Origin: Bacillota bacterium
Lineage (GTDB): Bacteria > Bacillota > Clostridia > Christensenellales > SZUA-584
Assembly: GCA_023461435.1 (NCBI GenBank)
Contig: JAEYLC010000008.1
Location: 54,605 to 118,604 of the forward strand
Direction of reading: 5' to 3'
Length of the DNA: 64,000 bases
The first letter of the stretch is position 1, and the number at the start of each line of letters is the position of its first letter. The position numbers and the translations under genes were made by a program. Under the pieces are notes generated by a model. That model saw nothing but the letters and a program-made list of their open reading frames with translations, was not told the DNA's origin and did not search any database. Shown here one piece after another: positions 62,658 through 64,000 of this stretch.

Positions 62658-62660
62658 GCG

Positions 62661-63677
62661 CTATTCCTGCACCTCGGCCGCCGTTTCGAGCGGCGCCTTG
62701 GTGTCTTCCTCTTTCTTGGGCACGGGACGGTAATAGCTCTTGGCAAGCTCTTCGAGCTCTTCGTCGGTCACTTCGTCCTGCGCCGCCTTAAACGCGACCA
62801 CCGCCACTTCCACCATGCTGTCGTCCGGCGGAGCTGTGGTGAGCTTCTGCAGCATCATGCCCGGCCAGCGAATCGCGCGGAAAAACAGCGAATCGCCCTT
62901 AGCCGCGAACTTTAAGAATTCATACGATACGCCCGCCACGATGGGCAGCATCAGCAGCCGCAGGCCGATGCGCGCGAACCACGACGGGCTCCATCCGAGC
63001 AGCGAAAACAGCAATATCGAAATCACCATCACGAGCAGCAGATAGCTTGTCCCGCAGCGCGGATGCAGCGTTCTGTATTTTTGTATGTTCTCCACGGTCA
63101 GCGGCTCTTCGTGCTCATAGCAGTTGATCGTTTTGTGCTCGGCACCGTGGTATTTAAACACACGCTTGATCTCTTTCACAAGCGACACGAGCATCACATA
63201 GCCGAAGAACAGCAGCAGGCGGATACCGCCCTCTATCAGGTTCATCAGCACATGCGACGCAATAAGAGGCCGGAGCAGATTGGCAAGCACGGTCGGCAGT
63301 ATGAAAAATATGCCCACGGCCAGCCCGATGGAGAGTATCACGGCGAACACCATCGCCACATCCATCGCGTCCTTGCCTGTTTTCTTAGCCACGAATTTTT
63401 CAAACTTGGAGGGCTCAATCTCCTCGGTGGTTTCGTCAAACATCTTGGCCGATTTGGTGATCGTCTTGACGCCGAACACCATCATATCAAAAAACGAGAC
63501 AACGCCGCGAACGATGGGCAGCCCGTAAAACTTGTTCTTTTTGGTTATCGATTCCACGTTCTCACGGTCGTAGACGATCTCGCCCGTCGCCTTCCTCACC
63601 GCGAGCCCGCACTTTGACGGCGAACGCATCATGACGCCTTCAAGCACGCCCTGCCCGCCGATATTGCACTTTTTCAT
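62661..63677 (-). CDS. YqhQ-like DUF1385 membrane protein
   Basis: 338 residues from ATG 63677 (GAGGGG upstream); the frame extends four codons further. N-terminal NIGGQGVLEGVMMRS and central YHGAEHKTINCYE are the fixed signatures of the DUF1385 family; about four membrane helices (about 100-130, 140-170, 200-225, 228-250). Function is unknown, though the family almost always stands beside prfA/prmC and rpmE, as here. The stop is 3 bases before prmC. Confidence 0.92.
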   Translation of the reverse strand: MKKCNIGGQGVLEGVMMRSPSKCGLAVRKATGEIVYDRENVESITKKNKFYGLPIVRGVVSFFDMMVFGVKTITKSAKMFDETTEEIEPSKFEKFVAKKTGKDAMDVAMVFAVILSIGLAVGIFFILPTVLANLLRPLIASHVLMNLIEGGIRLLLFFGYVMLVSLVKEIKRVFKYHGAEHKTINCYEHEEPLTVENIQKYRTLHPRCGTSYLLLVMVISILLFSLLGWSPSWFARIGLRLLMLPIVAGVSYEFLKFAAKGDSLFFRAIRWPGMMLQKLTTAPPDDSMVEVAVVAFKAAQDEVTDEELEELAKSYYRPVPKKEEDTKAPLETAAEVQE

Positions 63678-63739
63678 TTTGCCCCTCATTTCTTATTCAA
63701 GGTGCCACAAGTATACACTATTTTGGGCGGAAAGTAAAA

Positions 63740-63763
63740 CAGACCGTGAACGCGGTCTGCTTG
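63740..63763 (-). terminator. Terminator of rpmE
   Basis: CAGACCG/CGGTCTG stem (63740-63746 and 63753-63759) with a 6-base loop; followed on the minus strand by TTTTAC. Confidence 0.7.
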
Positions 63764-63776
63764 ATAACAATTCTTC

Positions 63777-63977
63777 TTATTTGATGCCGTATCTTTTGTT
63801 GAAACGGTCAACGCGGCCGCCCGTATCCACCAGCTTCTGTTTGCCTGTGAAGAACGGATGGCATTCCGAACAGATTTCGATTTTCAGATCCTTCTTCACC
63901 GAGCCGGTTTTGAATGTCGCGCCGCATGCGCAGGTCACCGTACATTCATGATACTCGGGATGTATGCCTTGTTTCAT
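63777..63977 (-). CDS. rpmE: Ribosomal protein bL31 (zinc-binding type)
   Basis: 66 residues from ATG 63977 (GAGGTGAG upstream; a GTG two codons earlier is possible). Starts MKQGIHPEYHECTVTCACG and contains CSECHPFFTGKQK and the conserved end GRVDRFNKRYG. The cysteine pairs (CxC and CxxC) mark the zinc-binding form, as opposed to the cysteine-free paralogue made under zinc shortage. First gene of the rpmE - YqhQ-like - prmC - prfA run. Confidence 0.97.
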   Translation of the reverse strand: MKQGIHPEYHECTVTCACGATFKTGSVKKDLKIEICSECHPFFTGKQKLVDTGGRVDRFNKRYGIK

Positions 63978-64000
63978 TTGCACTCACCTCTATTCTTAAA

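Overview
The window is chromosomal DNA of a Gram-positive, probably class Clostridia (Bacillota), bacterium of roughly balanced base composition. The evidence is the gene neighbourhoods (murC next to a Bacillus-type purR; rpmE - YqhQ-like - prmC - prfA; MscS - small zinc-binding protein - signal peptidase I), lipoproteins with Gram-positive style signal peptides, strong AGGAGG-type ribosome binding sites and many TTG/GTG starts. There are no rRNA genes, CRISPR arrays or recognisable transposases; two tRNA genes and one tRNA fragment are present.

Region 1 (1-11.4 kb) is mostly housekeeping: the end of ligA, a GNAT acetyltransferase, murC, purR, a PAS/GAF multi-sensor protein without output domain, a short-chain dehydrogenase, a cell-wall NlpC/P60 hydrolase, a flavodoxin and a CgeB-like glycosyltransferase.

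Region 2 (11.4-16.9 kb) is one operon with a visible promoter and a leader terminator-like hairpin: a carboxymuconolactone-decarboxylase-like protein, a short-chain dehydrogenase, a polar amino acid ABC importer and a PLP-dependent cystathionine/methionine gamma-lyase family enzyme. It looks like uptake and breakdown of an amino acid, perhaps sulfur-containing.

Region 3 (16.9-30.9 kb, all on the minus strand) is a large catabolic gene set: a ribose-type ABC importer split between the two ends, a two-subunit transketolase, a zinc alcohol dehydrogenase, an SMP-30/gluconolactonase-like protein, a cupin, an ACMSD-like amidohydrolase, two aldehyde dehydrogenases (one of the CoA-acylating methylmalonate-semialdehyde type), a VOC protein and a GntR/FCD regulator. 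The perfect palindrome ATAATCGATTAT occurs before three transcription units of this set, twice at the expected transcription start of a consensus promoter, so the GntR protein probably controls the whole cluster. No sugar kinase or isomerase is present, and the substrate is unknown.

Region 4 (31.2-46.8 kb) appears to be an integrated island: an intact tRNA-Pro gene lies at its right end and a displaced copy of that tRNA's 3' half lies at its left end in the same orientation. Cargo: a response regulator/histidine kinase/GT2-GtrA operon, three phosphodiester glycosidase paralogues, DedA and MFS membrane proteins, a leucine-rich-repeat/Ig-like secreted protein and a MalT-like LuxR regulator. No integrase is seen.

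Region 5 (46.8-50.8 kb) has tRNA-Pro and tRNA-Thr, a PrsA-like foldase, an MscS channel, a small zinc-ribbon-like protein and two tandem signal peptidase I genes. Region 6 (50.8-60.2 kb) is a minus-strand operon from a clear promoter: an FtsX-like permease, its ABC ATPase, then four tandem paralogous FtsX-like permeases separated by near-identical 25-base spacers. Their membrane parts are nearly identical and their extracellular domains are diverged. Region 7 (60.2-64 kb) holds a small lipoprotein and the prfA, prmC, YqhQ-like and rpmE genes.
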